Below are positions 1 through 5,578 of a stretch of DNA of 5,578 bases, piece after piece. How positions within the stretch are numbered: the first letter of the stretch is position 1; each line of letters begins with the position of its first letter. Source of the DNA: Gammaproteobacteria bacterium (GTDB lineage: Bacteria > Pseudomonadota > Gammaproteobacteria > Ga0077536); assembly GCA_030639105.1 (NCBI GenBank), contig DAOWDI010000130.1:1-5578 (forward strand), written 5' to 3'. Made by a program: the position numbers and the translations under genes. The notes beneath the pieces are model-generated. The model worked only from the letters and a program-made list of their open reading frames with translations, was not told the origin of the DNA and did no database searches.

Positions 1-990
1 CGGGGCTTCAAAACCGGGAACCAGGCGCTTGTAGCTGTTGGTCGACGCATTCGCAAAGGCATTGAGCGCACGTGCGTGCTTGATGATACCGCCGATGTAG
101 TGGAATGCCAATTCCGACAATCCGCCATAGCCGTCGCCGGAAAAGATATTTTCTCCGGCCTTGACCAACGATTGATGCACATGCATACCGTTACCGTTAT
201 CACCGACCAGCGGCTTCGGCATGAAGGTGGCCGTTTTGCCAAAAGTGTGCGCGACGTTATGGACGGTGTATTTAAGGATCTGAAGCGTATCCGCCCGCTT
301 AACCAGCGTATCGAAACGCGTACCGATTTCACATTGGCCAGCAGTCGCGACCTCATGGTGATGGACTTCGGTCGGGAGTCCCATTTGCTCCATCACCAGG
401 CACATCGCGGAGCGCAGATCCTGCAGTGAGTCGACCGGCGGCACGGGGAAATAGCCGCCCTTTACGCCCGGGCGGTGACCGATATTGCCGTCTTCGAAAA
501 CCTTTTCCGAATTCCACGAACTCTCATCCGAGTCGACCTCGAAAAAAGAACCGCGCATCTCGACGCTCCAGCGGACATCATCGAAAACAAAGAATTCTGG
601 CTCCGGGCCGAAATAGGCGGTGTCCCCAATGCCCGTGGCATTCAAATAGGTTTCCGCGCGTTTCGCCAGAGACCGCGGGCACCGATCATAGCCTTGTCCC
701 GTCATTGGCTCCACCACATCACAACGGAGGTTTAGCGTTTTTTCTTCGAAGAACGGGTCAAGTACTGCGGTCACGGTGTCCGGCATTAAAATCATGTCGG
801 ATTCGTTGATCCCCTTCCAGCCGGCAATTGACGAACCATCGAACATCTTCCCGTCTTCGAGCATTTCATCGTCGCAGACGCTCGCCGGGATCGTGACGTG
901 TTGTTCCTTGCCTTTGGTGTCGGTAAAGCGAAGGTCGACGAACCGGACCTCTTCGTCCTTTATCATTTTTAGAACATTCTCAACGGACAT
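1..990 (-). CDS. glnA: Glutamine synthetase type I (partial, C-terminus cut by window edge)
   Basis: Makes glutamine from glutamate, ammonia and ATP in the cytoplasm, as a dodecamer; it is the main entry point for ammonia. The first 330 residues are present, against about 469 in E. coli GlnA, and align with it nearly without gaps. Visible landmarks are [10 protein letters not shown] (49-58), GPEPEFF (128-134, with metal-ligand Glu130 and Glu132), [10 protein letters not shown] (210-219), Glu213 and Glu221, NGNGMHVH (265-272, His270), and [13 protein letters not shown] at the cut end (Glu328 corresponds to the E. coli flap Glu327). The adenylylation tyrosine (E. coli Tyr397) lies beyond the window, so control by GlnE cannot be checked. 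The ATG at 990 is supported by GGAGG (1004-1000) nine bases upstream and by the family N-terminus. It is preceded by a sigma-54/NtrC control region. Asn in the E. coli motif AGQNE is Cys220 here. No frameshift or stop is seen. Confidence 0.98.
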   Translation of the reverse strand, partial: MSVENVLKMIKDEEVRFVDLRFTDTKGKEQHVTIPASVCDDEMLEDGKMFDGSSIAGWKGINESDMILMPDTVTAVLDPFFEEKTLNLRCDVVEPMTGQGYDRCPRSLAKRAETYLNATGIGDTAYFGPEPEFFVFDDVRWSVEMRGSFFEVDSDESSWNSEKVFEDGNIGHRPGVKGGYFPVPPVDSLQDLRSAMCLVMEQMGLPTEVHHHEVATAGQCEIGTRFDTLVKRADTLQILKYTVHNVAHTFGKTATFMPKPLVGDNGNGMHVHQSLVKAGENIFSGDGYGGLSELAFHYIGGIIKHARALNAFANASTNSYKRLVPGFEAP

Positions 991-1053
991 TTTAGTATTC
1001 CTCCAACCCTTAGGTCGTATGCTTCAAAGTTAAGTCTTGCCGGTCAACGGTTC

Positions 1054-1088
1054 GGATCCTCACCTTTGCACCGAGGCACACCAGATCC
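1054..1088 (-). other. Possible stem-loop in the glnA leader
   Basis: Within the predicted leader of about 155 nt, minus-strand GGAT (1088-1085) can pair with ATCC (1057-1054), and CCTC (1076-1073) with GAGG (1061-1058). This leaves an 11-base loop and an 8-base bulge on the 5' side. No U-tract follows, so it is not an intrinsic terminator, and it matches no riboswitch that I recognise. Whether it folds or matters is inference. Confidence 0.2.
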
Positions 1089-1155
1089 AAAATCTACCCC
1101 ATACATCTCATCATCAGCGAGGCTAGGTGGGATATACGGGCTCGGTTTCCAGACC

Positions 1156-1171
1156 TGCATTTTATATGCCA
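1156..1171 (-). promoter_or_regulatory. Sigma-54 (-24/-12) promoter of glnA
   Basis: The minus strand reads TGGCATATAAAATGCA. Compared with the sigma-54 consensus TGGCACG-N4-TTGCW, it keeps the GG and the GC with exactly the required spacing and most other positions. With the GC as -13/-12, transcription would begin near 1145, giving a glnA leader of about 155 nt. Two NtrC-like palindromes lie 84 and 115 bp upstream of that start, the arrangement expected for activation by phosphorylated NtrC under nitrogen limitation, as at E. coli glnAp2. The motif and spacing are seen directly; the function is inferred. Confidence 0.8.
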
Positions 1172-1210
1172 CTACTATACCGCCATTTTGGTGCCTATCC
1201 AGATGTAAGT

Positions 1211-1239
1211 TATGTAACAACGCACTGTTATAGTGCCAA
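1211..1239 (-). promoter_or_regulatory. Weak candidate sigma-70 promoter for glnA (glnAp1-like)
   Basis: A -35-like TTGGCA (1239-1234, five of six consensus bases) overlaps the nearer NtrC palindrome. The -10 after a 17-base spacer is only TACATA (1216-1211, three of six). In E. coli the weak glnAp1 promoter is likewise overlapped by NtrC sites and repressed by NtrC. The overlap is suggestive, but the -10 is too poor for a firm call. Confidence 0.2.
1222..1236. promoter_or_regulatory. NtrC-binding site, promoter-proximal
   Basis: Perfect palindrome GCACT-N5-AGTGC, matching the NtrC (GlnG) dimer site built on GCAC and GTGC half-sites around a five-base centre. Its centre is about 84 bp upstream of the predicted sigma-54 start and 31 bp, close to three helical turns, from a second site with the same arms. 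Paired enhancer sites on the same face of the helix are characteristic of glnA. Confidence 0.78.
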
Positions 1240-1252
1240 TCATCATGGCTGC

Positions 1253-1267
1253 GCACTGCCATAGTGC
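1253..1267. promoter_or_regulatory. NtrC-binding site, promoter-distal
   Basis: Second palindrome GCACT-N5-AGTGC with arms identical to the proximal site and a different centre (GCCAT instead of GTTAT). Its centre is about 115 bp upstream of the predicted glnA start. It ends two bases from the lysA stop codon, so transcription leaving lysA must pass through the enhancer. E. coli glnA has its two strong NtrC sites about 32 bp apart, close to the spacing here. Confidence 0.78.
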
Positions 1268-1269
1268 AC

Positions 1270-2511
1270 CTACTCAGATACCAATCGGTACTCCCCGGCA
1301 TACAACTGGGCCAGGGTTTCGCGTTCACGGATGAGATGGATATCACGACCGTCGACCAATACCTCCGGTGGCCGCGGCCGCGCATTGTAGTTCGAAGCCA
1401 TGACAAATCCGTAGGCACCGCAATCCATTATCGCCAGCAGGTCGCCGCTCGCCACGGCCAAGTCGCGGCCGCGGCCGAGAAAATCTCCGGTCTCACAGAC
1501 GGGCCCGACGACGTCCACCCGTTGTTCCTCGCCCCCGGCCGTTACCGGCAGGATGTCATGATATGCCTGATATAAGGCCGGACGGATCAAGTCCGTCATT
1601 GCGGCATCACAAATTGCAAATGTCTTTAACGGCGTCTTCTTCAGGTATTGGACCCGCATCAGGAGTGCGCCGGCCTCCCCCACAACCGACCGTCCCGGCT
1701 CGACGACAATCTCGTATTGCGGATCGATTATGCGGCATATCGCCTTTATGTACACGTCAATGGCCGGAGGTGCCGCGTCTCCGTAAGCGATCCCGAGTCC
1801 ACCGCCAATATCAATATGATCTATCACGATATCCTCGCGGTTCAATGCGTCGACCAATCGCATCACCCGTTCAGCGGCATCAACGATCGGCTCGATAGAC
1901 GTTAACTGCGATCCGATATGGCAGGCGACACCGGCTACTCTGAGACCGGATAACGCAACCGCGCGACGGTAGATGTCCATCGCATCCCCTATCGGGATCC
2001 CAAACTTGTTCTCGTACAGGCCCGTCGCGATGTACGGATGCGTATTCGCATCCACATCGGGATTCACGCGCAAGGCGATGGGCGCATCGACACCGAGCGC
2101 CGTAGCGGCCTCTCCAAGCAATTCGAGTTCTTCGATTGATTCGACGTTGAAACAGAAAATTTCCGCCGCGAGCGCCTGCTCGAGTTCGACTCGCGTCTTG
2201 CCGACGCCAGCGAAGGTTACGGTCCTTACGTTACCCGCCGCGGCGCGCACGCGTTCCAGTTCACCGACCGATACGATGTCGAATGCACAGCCGAGGCGGG
2301 CCAAAACATCGAGCAGCGCAAGGTTTCCATTCGCCTTTACCGCATAACAAATCCGGTGTCTGCGGTGACCGAATGCGGCGCTATAAGTACGATAATTGGA
2401 TTCGATGATCGCGCGCGAATAAACATAGCAAGGAGTGCCATAAGCTTCGGCCACCGCGGCCATCGGCACATTCTCGACAAATAGTCGATGATCCTTATAA
2501 GTAAACGACAC
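1270..2511 (-). CDS. lysA: Diaminopimelate decarboxylase
   Basis: Decarboxylates meso-diaminopimelate to L-lysine, the last step of the DAP lysine pathway; a cytoplasmic, PLP-dependent fold-III enzyme. Its 413 residues are the usual length. Visible motifs in order are YAVKAN with the PLP lysine Lys59, RVNPDVD (148-154), the YENKFGIP segment (166-173), HIGSQ (198-202), GGG for the cofactor phosphate (237-239), EPGR (271-274), DLIRPALY (307-314), catalytic Cys339-Glu340 in the VCETGD motif, and AYG near the C-terminus with Tyr367. The start is GTG at 2511: the family N-terminus begins here and the next Met (residue 17) is too far in. The ribosome site is weak (GCAGG, 2526-2522). A near-consensus promoter lies directly upstream. 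lptM precedes it, as in other gammaproteobacteria, but glnA rather than dapF follows. Confidence 0.97.
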   Translation of the reverse strand: MSFTYKDHRLFVENVPMAAVAEAYGTPCYVYSRAIIESNYRTYSAAFGHRRHRICYAVKANGNLALLDVLARLGCAFDIVSVGELERVRAAAGNVRTVTFAGVGKTRVELEQALAAEIFCFNVESIEELELLGEAATALGVDAPIALRVNPDVDANTHPYIATGLYENKFGIPIGDAMDIYRRAVALSGLRVAGVACHIGSQLTSIEPIVDAAERVMRLVDALNREDIVIDHIDIGGGLGIAYGDAAPPAIDVYIKAICRIIDPQYEIVVEPGRSVVGEAGALLMRVQYLKKTPLKTFAICDAAMTDLIRPALYQAYHDILPVTAGGEEQRVDVVGPVCETGDFLGRGRDLAVASGDLLAIMDCGAYGFVMASNYNARPRPPEVLVDGRDIHLIRERETLAQLYAGEYRLVSE

Positions 2512-2528
2512 GAGATCTGCGCCTGCGG

Positions 2529-2558
2529 GTTATAGTATTGTCCCGTAACGATTGTCAA
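2529..2558 (-). promoter_or_regulatory. Sigma-70 promoter of lysA
   Basis: On the minus strand a perfect TTGACA (2558-2553) is separated by 18 bases from TATAAC (2534-2529, five of six consensus bases). Transcription would start near 2522, only about 11 bases before the GTG start of lysA, so the leader is very short and the weak GCAGG ribosome site would sit at the 5' end of the transcript. It lies in the 146-base gap between lptM and lysA, so lysA need not depend on read-through from lptM. Confidence 0.65.
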
Positions 2559-2657
2559 AGCGTCGGGCGGATCCGGTGCAGAGCAAGACACCACGCCCCA
2601 GCGGCTTTGTCGACTGGCGTCGCTGCACTGCGCTTTAGGAGAATGAGCGGCGAAAAA

Positions 2658-2807
2658 TCATGGAGCAACACCAGAACCCTTAGCGTAGCTTGCGGCGGTA
2701 TCGTCCGGGAGATACAGATCGTCTTTTTGCCCACATCCGAGGACAAATAATAAAATCAACACAAACGTAATTGCGGTGGCGACCCGCGCTGGCATTCCAA
2801 ATAGCAT
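2658..2807 (-). CDS. lptM: LptM-type small outer-membrane lipoprotein
   Basis: A 49-residue lipoprotein of the LptM (YifL/LppL) family; E. coli LptM associates with the LPS translocon LptD-LptE and promotes LptD disulfide maturation. The sequence shows a short basic N-terminus, a hydrophobic stretch (about 11-23), a lipobox VLGC with lipidated Cys25, then GQKDDLYLPD (26-35), close to the family signature CGQKGPLYLP. The rest is a short polar tail. Cleavage would leave a mature lipoprotein of 25 residues. The ATG at 2807 is preceded by GAGGGAAG at suitable distance; Met5 lacks a ribosome site. Its place just upstream of lysA, in the same direction, is the common gammaproteobacterial arrangement and supports the call. 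It is divergent from the esterase gene, with 128 bases between the starts. Confidence 0.88.
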   Translation of the reverse strand: MLFGMPARVATAITFVLILLFVLGCGQKDDLYLPDDTAASYAKGSGVAP

Positions 2808-2935
2808 TTTCGTCACTTCCCTCGGCGGTCATGTCTGTATTTGCTAGATCCATATCGGGTAACCGCCTCACCCCTATGATACGTTTTTCAGGGTTGGATG
2901 CCTATTCTTGATGAACCCGAAGGATAGCATGACGA

Positions 2936-3601
2936 ATGCTAAAGGTTATTACCCTCGAGCCCGACAGCGAGCCAAATGCCAGCGTTATCTGGCTTCACGG
3001 GCTGGGCGCGGACGGACATGATTTTGAGCCCATCGTCCCCGAATTAGGGCTCGCAAGCGGACACGGGATCCGCTTCCTGTTTCCCCACGCCCCCATCCGT
3101 CCCATAACCATCAACGGCGGTATGGAAATGCGCGGTTGGTACGATATCGGCGAACAGGGACTTCAACAGTCGGTCGACGAATACGGGATCCGCGAGTCCG
3201 CGGCCGCGGTCACGGCGTTACTCGATCGAGAGATCGAGACCGGTATCGACGCCAAACGTATCGTGCTTGCTGGTTTCTCCCAGGGCGGTGTGGTCGCGCT
3301 GCATCTTGGCGTGCGCTATGAGCGACGGCTCGCCGGGATCCTGGCGCTGTCGACCTATCTACCGTTGGCGGAAACCCTGAATGCCGAGGCTAATGAGGTA
3401 CAAGAAAATCTTCCGATATTCATTGGCCACGGCAGTTACGATCCACTCATAGGGGAGGCGCTCGGAAACCGCTGCGCGCAAATACTAGAGACCGCCGGTT
3501 ACTACGTTGAATATCACACCTACCCCATGGGGCACGCGGTCTCGGCGGATGAAATTCGTGATATTTCGGCATGGATCGCACAACGACTTACGGCTGAATA
3601 A
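2936..3601 (+). CDS. Alpha/beta-hydrolase carboxylesterase (phospholipase/carboxylesterase family)
   Basis: A 221-residue serine hydrolase of the carboxylesterase/acyl-protein-thioesterase-like family (Abhydrolase_2; Pseudomonas EstB type). It probably hydrolyses short-chain carboxylic esters in the cytoplasm; the natural substrate is unknown. Visible are the oxyanion-loop motif HGLGADGHDF (21-30), FPHAP (49-53), RGWYD (66-70), the nucleophile elbow GFSQGG with Ser115, the acid Asp169 in the SYDP segment, and His200 in MGHAV, a complete catalytic triad. The length is typical, and there is no signal peptide or membrane segment. The start at 2936 follows AAGGA (2920-2924) by 11 bases and gives the usual N-terminus; an ATG at 2929 is in another frame. 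No clear promoter or terminator was found. Its neighbours do not reveal a role; trxA follows after 188 bases. Confidence 0.92.
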   Translation: MLKVITLEPDSEPNASVIWLHGLGADGHDFEPIVPELGLASGHGIRFLFPHAPIRPITINGGMEMRGWYDIGEQGLQQSVDEYGIRESAAAVTALLDREIETGIDAKRIVLAGFSQGGVVALHLGVRYERRLAGILALSTYLPLAETLNAEANEVQENLPIFIGHGSYDPLIGEALGNRCAQILETAGYYVEYHTYPMGHAVSADEIRDISAWIAQRLTAE

Positions 3602-3789
3602 GCGCCTGACATTCGGCTTATGCCCCTGACTGTTCTCTGCACCCATGGCCCAATCTAGCCGGCCGCTTCAACTCGGCGCGGTGAACCTGGCGGGTATCGT
3701 TTCGCGGCGGATCGAACATACGGGTTGCAATAGACAAAAGGATCAGACGAAAATGCCGCTAATCAACCATCGAGGAGAACGAACATTCC

Positions 3790-4116
3790 ATGAGCAACAA
3801 TATTGTTTCTGTCACCGATGACTCCTTTGACAACGACGTATTGCAGTCCACTAAACCCGTCCTGGTCGATTATTGGGCCGAATGGTGCGGGCCGTGCAAG
3901 ATGATCGCACCGATACTGGAGGAGGTGTCGGGAGATTACGATGAGAAGCTGACGATCGCAAAACTCGATATCGATTCCAACCAGGGCACTTCCATGAAGT
4001 ACAGTGTCCGCGGCGTTCCGACATTGATGTTGTTCAAAGATGGCAATGTCGTAGCGACCCACGTTGGCGCACTGTCAAAATCACAGCTGACGGCATTTAT
4101 CGACAGCAATATTTAG
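3790..4116 (+). CDS. trxA: Thioredoxin 1
   Basis: Small cytoplasmic dithiol-disulfide oxidoreductase that passes electrons from thioredoxin reductase to ribonucleotide reductase, methionine sulfoxide reductase and other targets. The 108 residues match the E. coli length. Visible are the buried Asp27, the active site WCGPCK (32-37) with Cys33 and Cys36, the cis-proline Pro77 in GVPTL, and the C-terminal VGALSKSQL segment. There is no signal peptide, so this is the cytoplasmic form. The ATG is preceded by GAGGAG (3772-3777) with a 12-base gap. A weak promoter candidate, TTGCAA (3725-3730) then GAAAAT (3749-3754) with an 18-base spacer, lies upstream; I do not rely on it. It is followed by rho in the same direction, a pair conserved in many proteobacteria. 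I see no intrinsic terminator between them, so some read-through into rho is possible. Confidence 0.97.
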   Translation: MSNNIVSVTDDSFDNDVLQSTKPVLVDYWAEWCGPCKMIAPILEEVSGDYDEKLTIAKLDIDSNQGTSMKYSVRGVPTLMLFKDGNVVATHVGALSKSQLTAFIDSNI

Positions 4117-4179
4117 ACCCTTATATACCGGGCGATTCAGCGGGCATCCACACACCGACAATCAGTCAGGGATGATCAC

Positions 4180-4208
4180 TGGACGCCACCAATCCAGCGT
4201 GCTATGTT
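4180..4208 (+). promoter_or_regulatory. Candidate extended -10 promoter for rho
   Basis: TGGACG (4180-4185, four of six) and TATGTT (4203-4208, four of six) are separated by 17 bases, and TGC directly before the -10 fits the extended -10 form TGN. Transcription would start near 4215, giving a rho leader of about 100 nt. E. coli rho also has its own promoter and a long leader after trxA. Each hexamer alone is weak, so this is a moderate call. Confidence 0.35.
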
Positions 4209-4221
4209 TTGAGTATAGCGC
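4199..4221. repeat. Inverted repeat over the candidate rho promoter
   Basis: Arms GTGCTAT (4199-4205) and ATAGCGC (4215-4221) pair over seven positions, one of them G-T, around a nine-base centre. The repeat covers the proposed -10 and start point, an operator-like position. It is followed by an A-tract rather than a T-tract, so it is not a terminator for rightward transcription. The right part of the left arm recurs as AGTGCTAT at 4238-4245. Protein binding is only inferred. Confidence 0.35.
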
Positions 4222-4322
4222 TAAAAAAAGCTTTCCAAGTGCTATTCCGTACCTAAAAAAATCACTTCTTTTAACTAATGCGCGTAGGCGTATGCGCGAT
4301 GCAAGCCGTAGCCAATTACATG

Positions 4323-5578
4323 ATGAACCTAACCGAACTCAAACAAAAACCGGCCTGTAAATTAGTGGCGATCGCTGACGATATGGGCCTCGACGGAGTT
4401 GCCCGCGCGCGCAAACAGGACGTCATATTCGGCATCCTCAAGGCTCATGCCAAGAAAGGCGAAGATATATACGGCGATGGCGTTCTCGAAATTCTTCAGG
4501 ACGGGTTCGGGTTCTTGCGTTCAGCCGACTGTTCCTACCTCGCCGGCCCTGACGATATCTATGTGTCACCGAGCCAGATCCGGCGTTTCAATCTCCGGAC
4601 CGGCGATACGATTTCGGGCAAGATCCGGCCGCCCAAAGATGGAGAACGCTATTTTGCCTTGCTCAAGGTTGGCGAAATCAATTTCGAACCACCGGAAAAT
4701 GCCAAGAATAAGGTGCTCTTCGAAAATCTTACGCCATTATTCGCCCAAGAACGGCTTGCCCTCGAACTCGGCAATGGCAGTACCGAAGACCTGACACCTC
4801 GCGTTATCGATCTGACCGCTCCGATCGGCAAAGGTCAGCGCGGCCTCGTCATCTCGCCGCCGAAAGCCGGAAAGACGATGATGCTGCAAAGCATCGCACA
4901 CTCGCTGGAAGCCAATAACCCGGACTGCTACTTCATGGTGCTACTGATCGATGAGCGTCCGGAAGAAGTCACCGAGATGCAACGATCGGTAAAAGGCGAG
5001 GTGATCAGCAGTACTTTCGACGAGCCCGCGAGCCGCCACGTACAAGTTGCGGAGATGGTGATCGAAAAGGCCAAAAGACTAGTCGAGCACAAGCGTGACG
5101 TCGTGATATTACTCGACTCGATAACCCGGCTCGCCCGCGCCTACAACACCGTCGTACCATCGTCCGGGAAAGTACTGACGGGCGGCGTGGATGCAAATGC
5201 GCTGCAGCGCCCAAAACGATTTTTCGGTGCCGCAAGGAACATCGAGGAAGGTGGCAGCCTCACGATCATCGCGACCGCGCTCGTCGATACGGGTTCGCGC
5301 ATGGACGACGTCATTTATGAGGAATTCAAGGGCACCGGCAATATGGAAATCCACCTTGATCGGAAGATCGCGGAAAAACGAATTTTTCCAGCCGTCAATA
5401 TCAATCGTTCGGGGACGCGACGCGAAGAGCTCCTCACGAAGCCGGACGAACTGCAAAAGATCTGGATACTGCGCAAATTACTGCACCCGATGGATGAGAT
5501 CGCCGCAATGGATTTCTTGCTCGAACGCCTTAAAGCGACGAAGACCAACGCCGAGTTTTTTGATTCGATGAAACGTTA
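4323..5578 (+). CDS. rho: Transcription termination factor Rho (stop codon cut by window edge)
   Basis: Hexameric RNA-dependent ATPase that loads on C-rich RNA and releases RNA polymerase at Rho-dependent terminators. From the ATG at 4323 there are 418 residues, then TA at the edge, so the protein (419 in E. coli) is essentially whole. Visible are the N-terminal helical domain, the RNP1-like DGFGFLR (60-66) of the cold-shock RNA-binding domain, Walker A SPPKAGKT (178-185; Ser where E. coli has Ala), Walker B VVILLD with Asp265, the Q loop within [16 protein letters not shown] (286-300), the R loop FKGTGN (335-340), and the arginine finger Arg366. The start is uncertain: ATG codons at 4278, 4299, 4320 and 4323 share the frame after a stop at 4272. 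The last gives the family N-terminus MNLTELK, but no good ribosome site precedes any of them. It follows trxA, a conserved pairing. Confidence 0.97.
   Translation, partial: MNLTELKQKPACKLVAIADDMGLDGVARARKQDVIFGILKAHAKKGEDIYGDGVLEILQDGFGFLRSADCSYLAGPDDIYVSPSQIRRFNLRTGDTISGKIRPPKDGERYFALLKVGEINFEPPENAKNKVLFENLTPLFAQERLALELGNGSTEDLTPRVIDLTAPIGKGQRGLVISPPKAGKTMMLQSIAHSLEANNPDCYFMVLLIDERPEEVTEMQRSVKGEVISSTFDEPASRHVQVAEMVIEKAKRLVEHKRDVVILLDSITRLARAYNTVVPSSGKVLTGGVDANALQRPKRFFGAARNIEEGGSLTIIATALVDTGSRMDDVIYEEFKGTGNMEIHLDRKIAEKRIFPAVNINRSGTRREELLTKPDELQKIWILRKLLHPMDEIAAMDFLLERLKATKTNAEFFDSMKR

Noticed and set aside
76..429. Plus-strand reading frames across the glnA region (also 426-809 and 776-1033)
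   Set aside because: They are antisense shadows of the intact glnA frame, which continues to the window edge.
1044..1418. 124-residue minus-strand reading frame crossing the lysA end and the glnA control region
   Set aside because: It overlaps the well-supported lysA 3' end in another frame and runs through the NtrC and sigma-54 motifs; no family resemblance.
1370..1476. Repeated CGCGGCCGCGG-like palindromes in lysA, and another in the esterase near 3197-3210
   Set aside because: They fall in codons for Arg, Gly, Pro and Ala runs in conserved protein segments, so they are explained by coding.
2555..2871. Minus-strand frames at 2555-2746 and 2680-2871 as genes upstream of lysA
   Set aside because: They overlap the lptM frame, which has a lipobox, the family signature and a ribosome site; the others have none.
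3064..3341. Recurring GGGATCC in the esterase gene and elsewhere in the window
   Set aside because: The copies are in coding sequence at irregular spacing, often as Gly-Ile codons; no repeat structure beyond the short word.
4199..4230. Intrinsic terminator after trxA
   Set aside because: The hairpin is followed by A residues on the transcribed-sense strand, and it lies over 80 bases past the trxA stop.
4172..4360. 62-residue reading frame before and overlapping the rho start, as an equivalent of the E. coli rhoL leader peptide
   Set aside because: It lacks a suitably spaced ribosome site, is twice the length of RhoL, shows no recognisable similarity to it, and overlaps rho in another frame.
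1..5578. CRISPR array, insertion sequence, tRNA or rRNA gene, prophage or defence genes
   Set aside because: No direct-repeat array, terminal repeats, transposase, integrase, or RNA gene pattern was seen; all sizeable genes are conserved core genes.

Overview
The window is ordinary chromosomal core DNA, most likely from a gammaproteobacterium of moderate GC content. The evidence is the close match of the glutamine synthetase, thioredoxin and Rho proteins to the E. coli forms, a small LptM-type lipoprotein ahead of lysA, the trxA-rho gene pair, and a sigma-54/NtrC control region in front of glnA. No mobile element, CRISPR array, RNA gene or defence system is visible, and I see no undescribed multi-gene system. 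The interest lies in the regulatory DNA and in one very small gene.

Left half, minus strand (read right to left): lptM (2807-2658), a 49-residue lipoprotein implicated in LptD maturation. Next is lysA (2511-1270), diaminopimelate decarboxylase, with a GTG start and its own close-to-consensus sigma-70 promoter. Last is glnA (990 to the left edge), glutamine synthetase, lacking its C-terminal part because the window ends. The 279-base lysA-glnA gap holds two identical-arm 15-bp palindromes 31 bp apart (NtrC enhancer-like) and a correctly spaced -24/-12 sigma-54 promoter, which predicts nitrogen-limitation control of glnA. dapF, the usual partner of lysA, is not downstream of it.

Right half, plus strand: an alpha/beta-hydrolase esterase (2936-3601), transcribed divergently from lptM; trxA (3790-4116), thioredoxin 1; and rho (about 4323 to the right edge), transcription terminator Rho, complete except for the last base or bases. 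The trxA-rho gap of about 200 bases holds a possible extended -10 promoter overlapped by an inverted repeat, two A7 tracts 32 bp apart and a C-rich segment, all possible elements of rho control.

Functionally these are housekeeping genes: nitrogen assimilation (glnA), lysine synthesis (lysA), outer-membrane LPS export (lptM), disulfide reduction (trxA) and transcription termination (rho). The esterase has no clear link to its neighbours.
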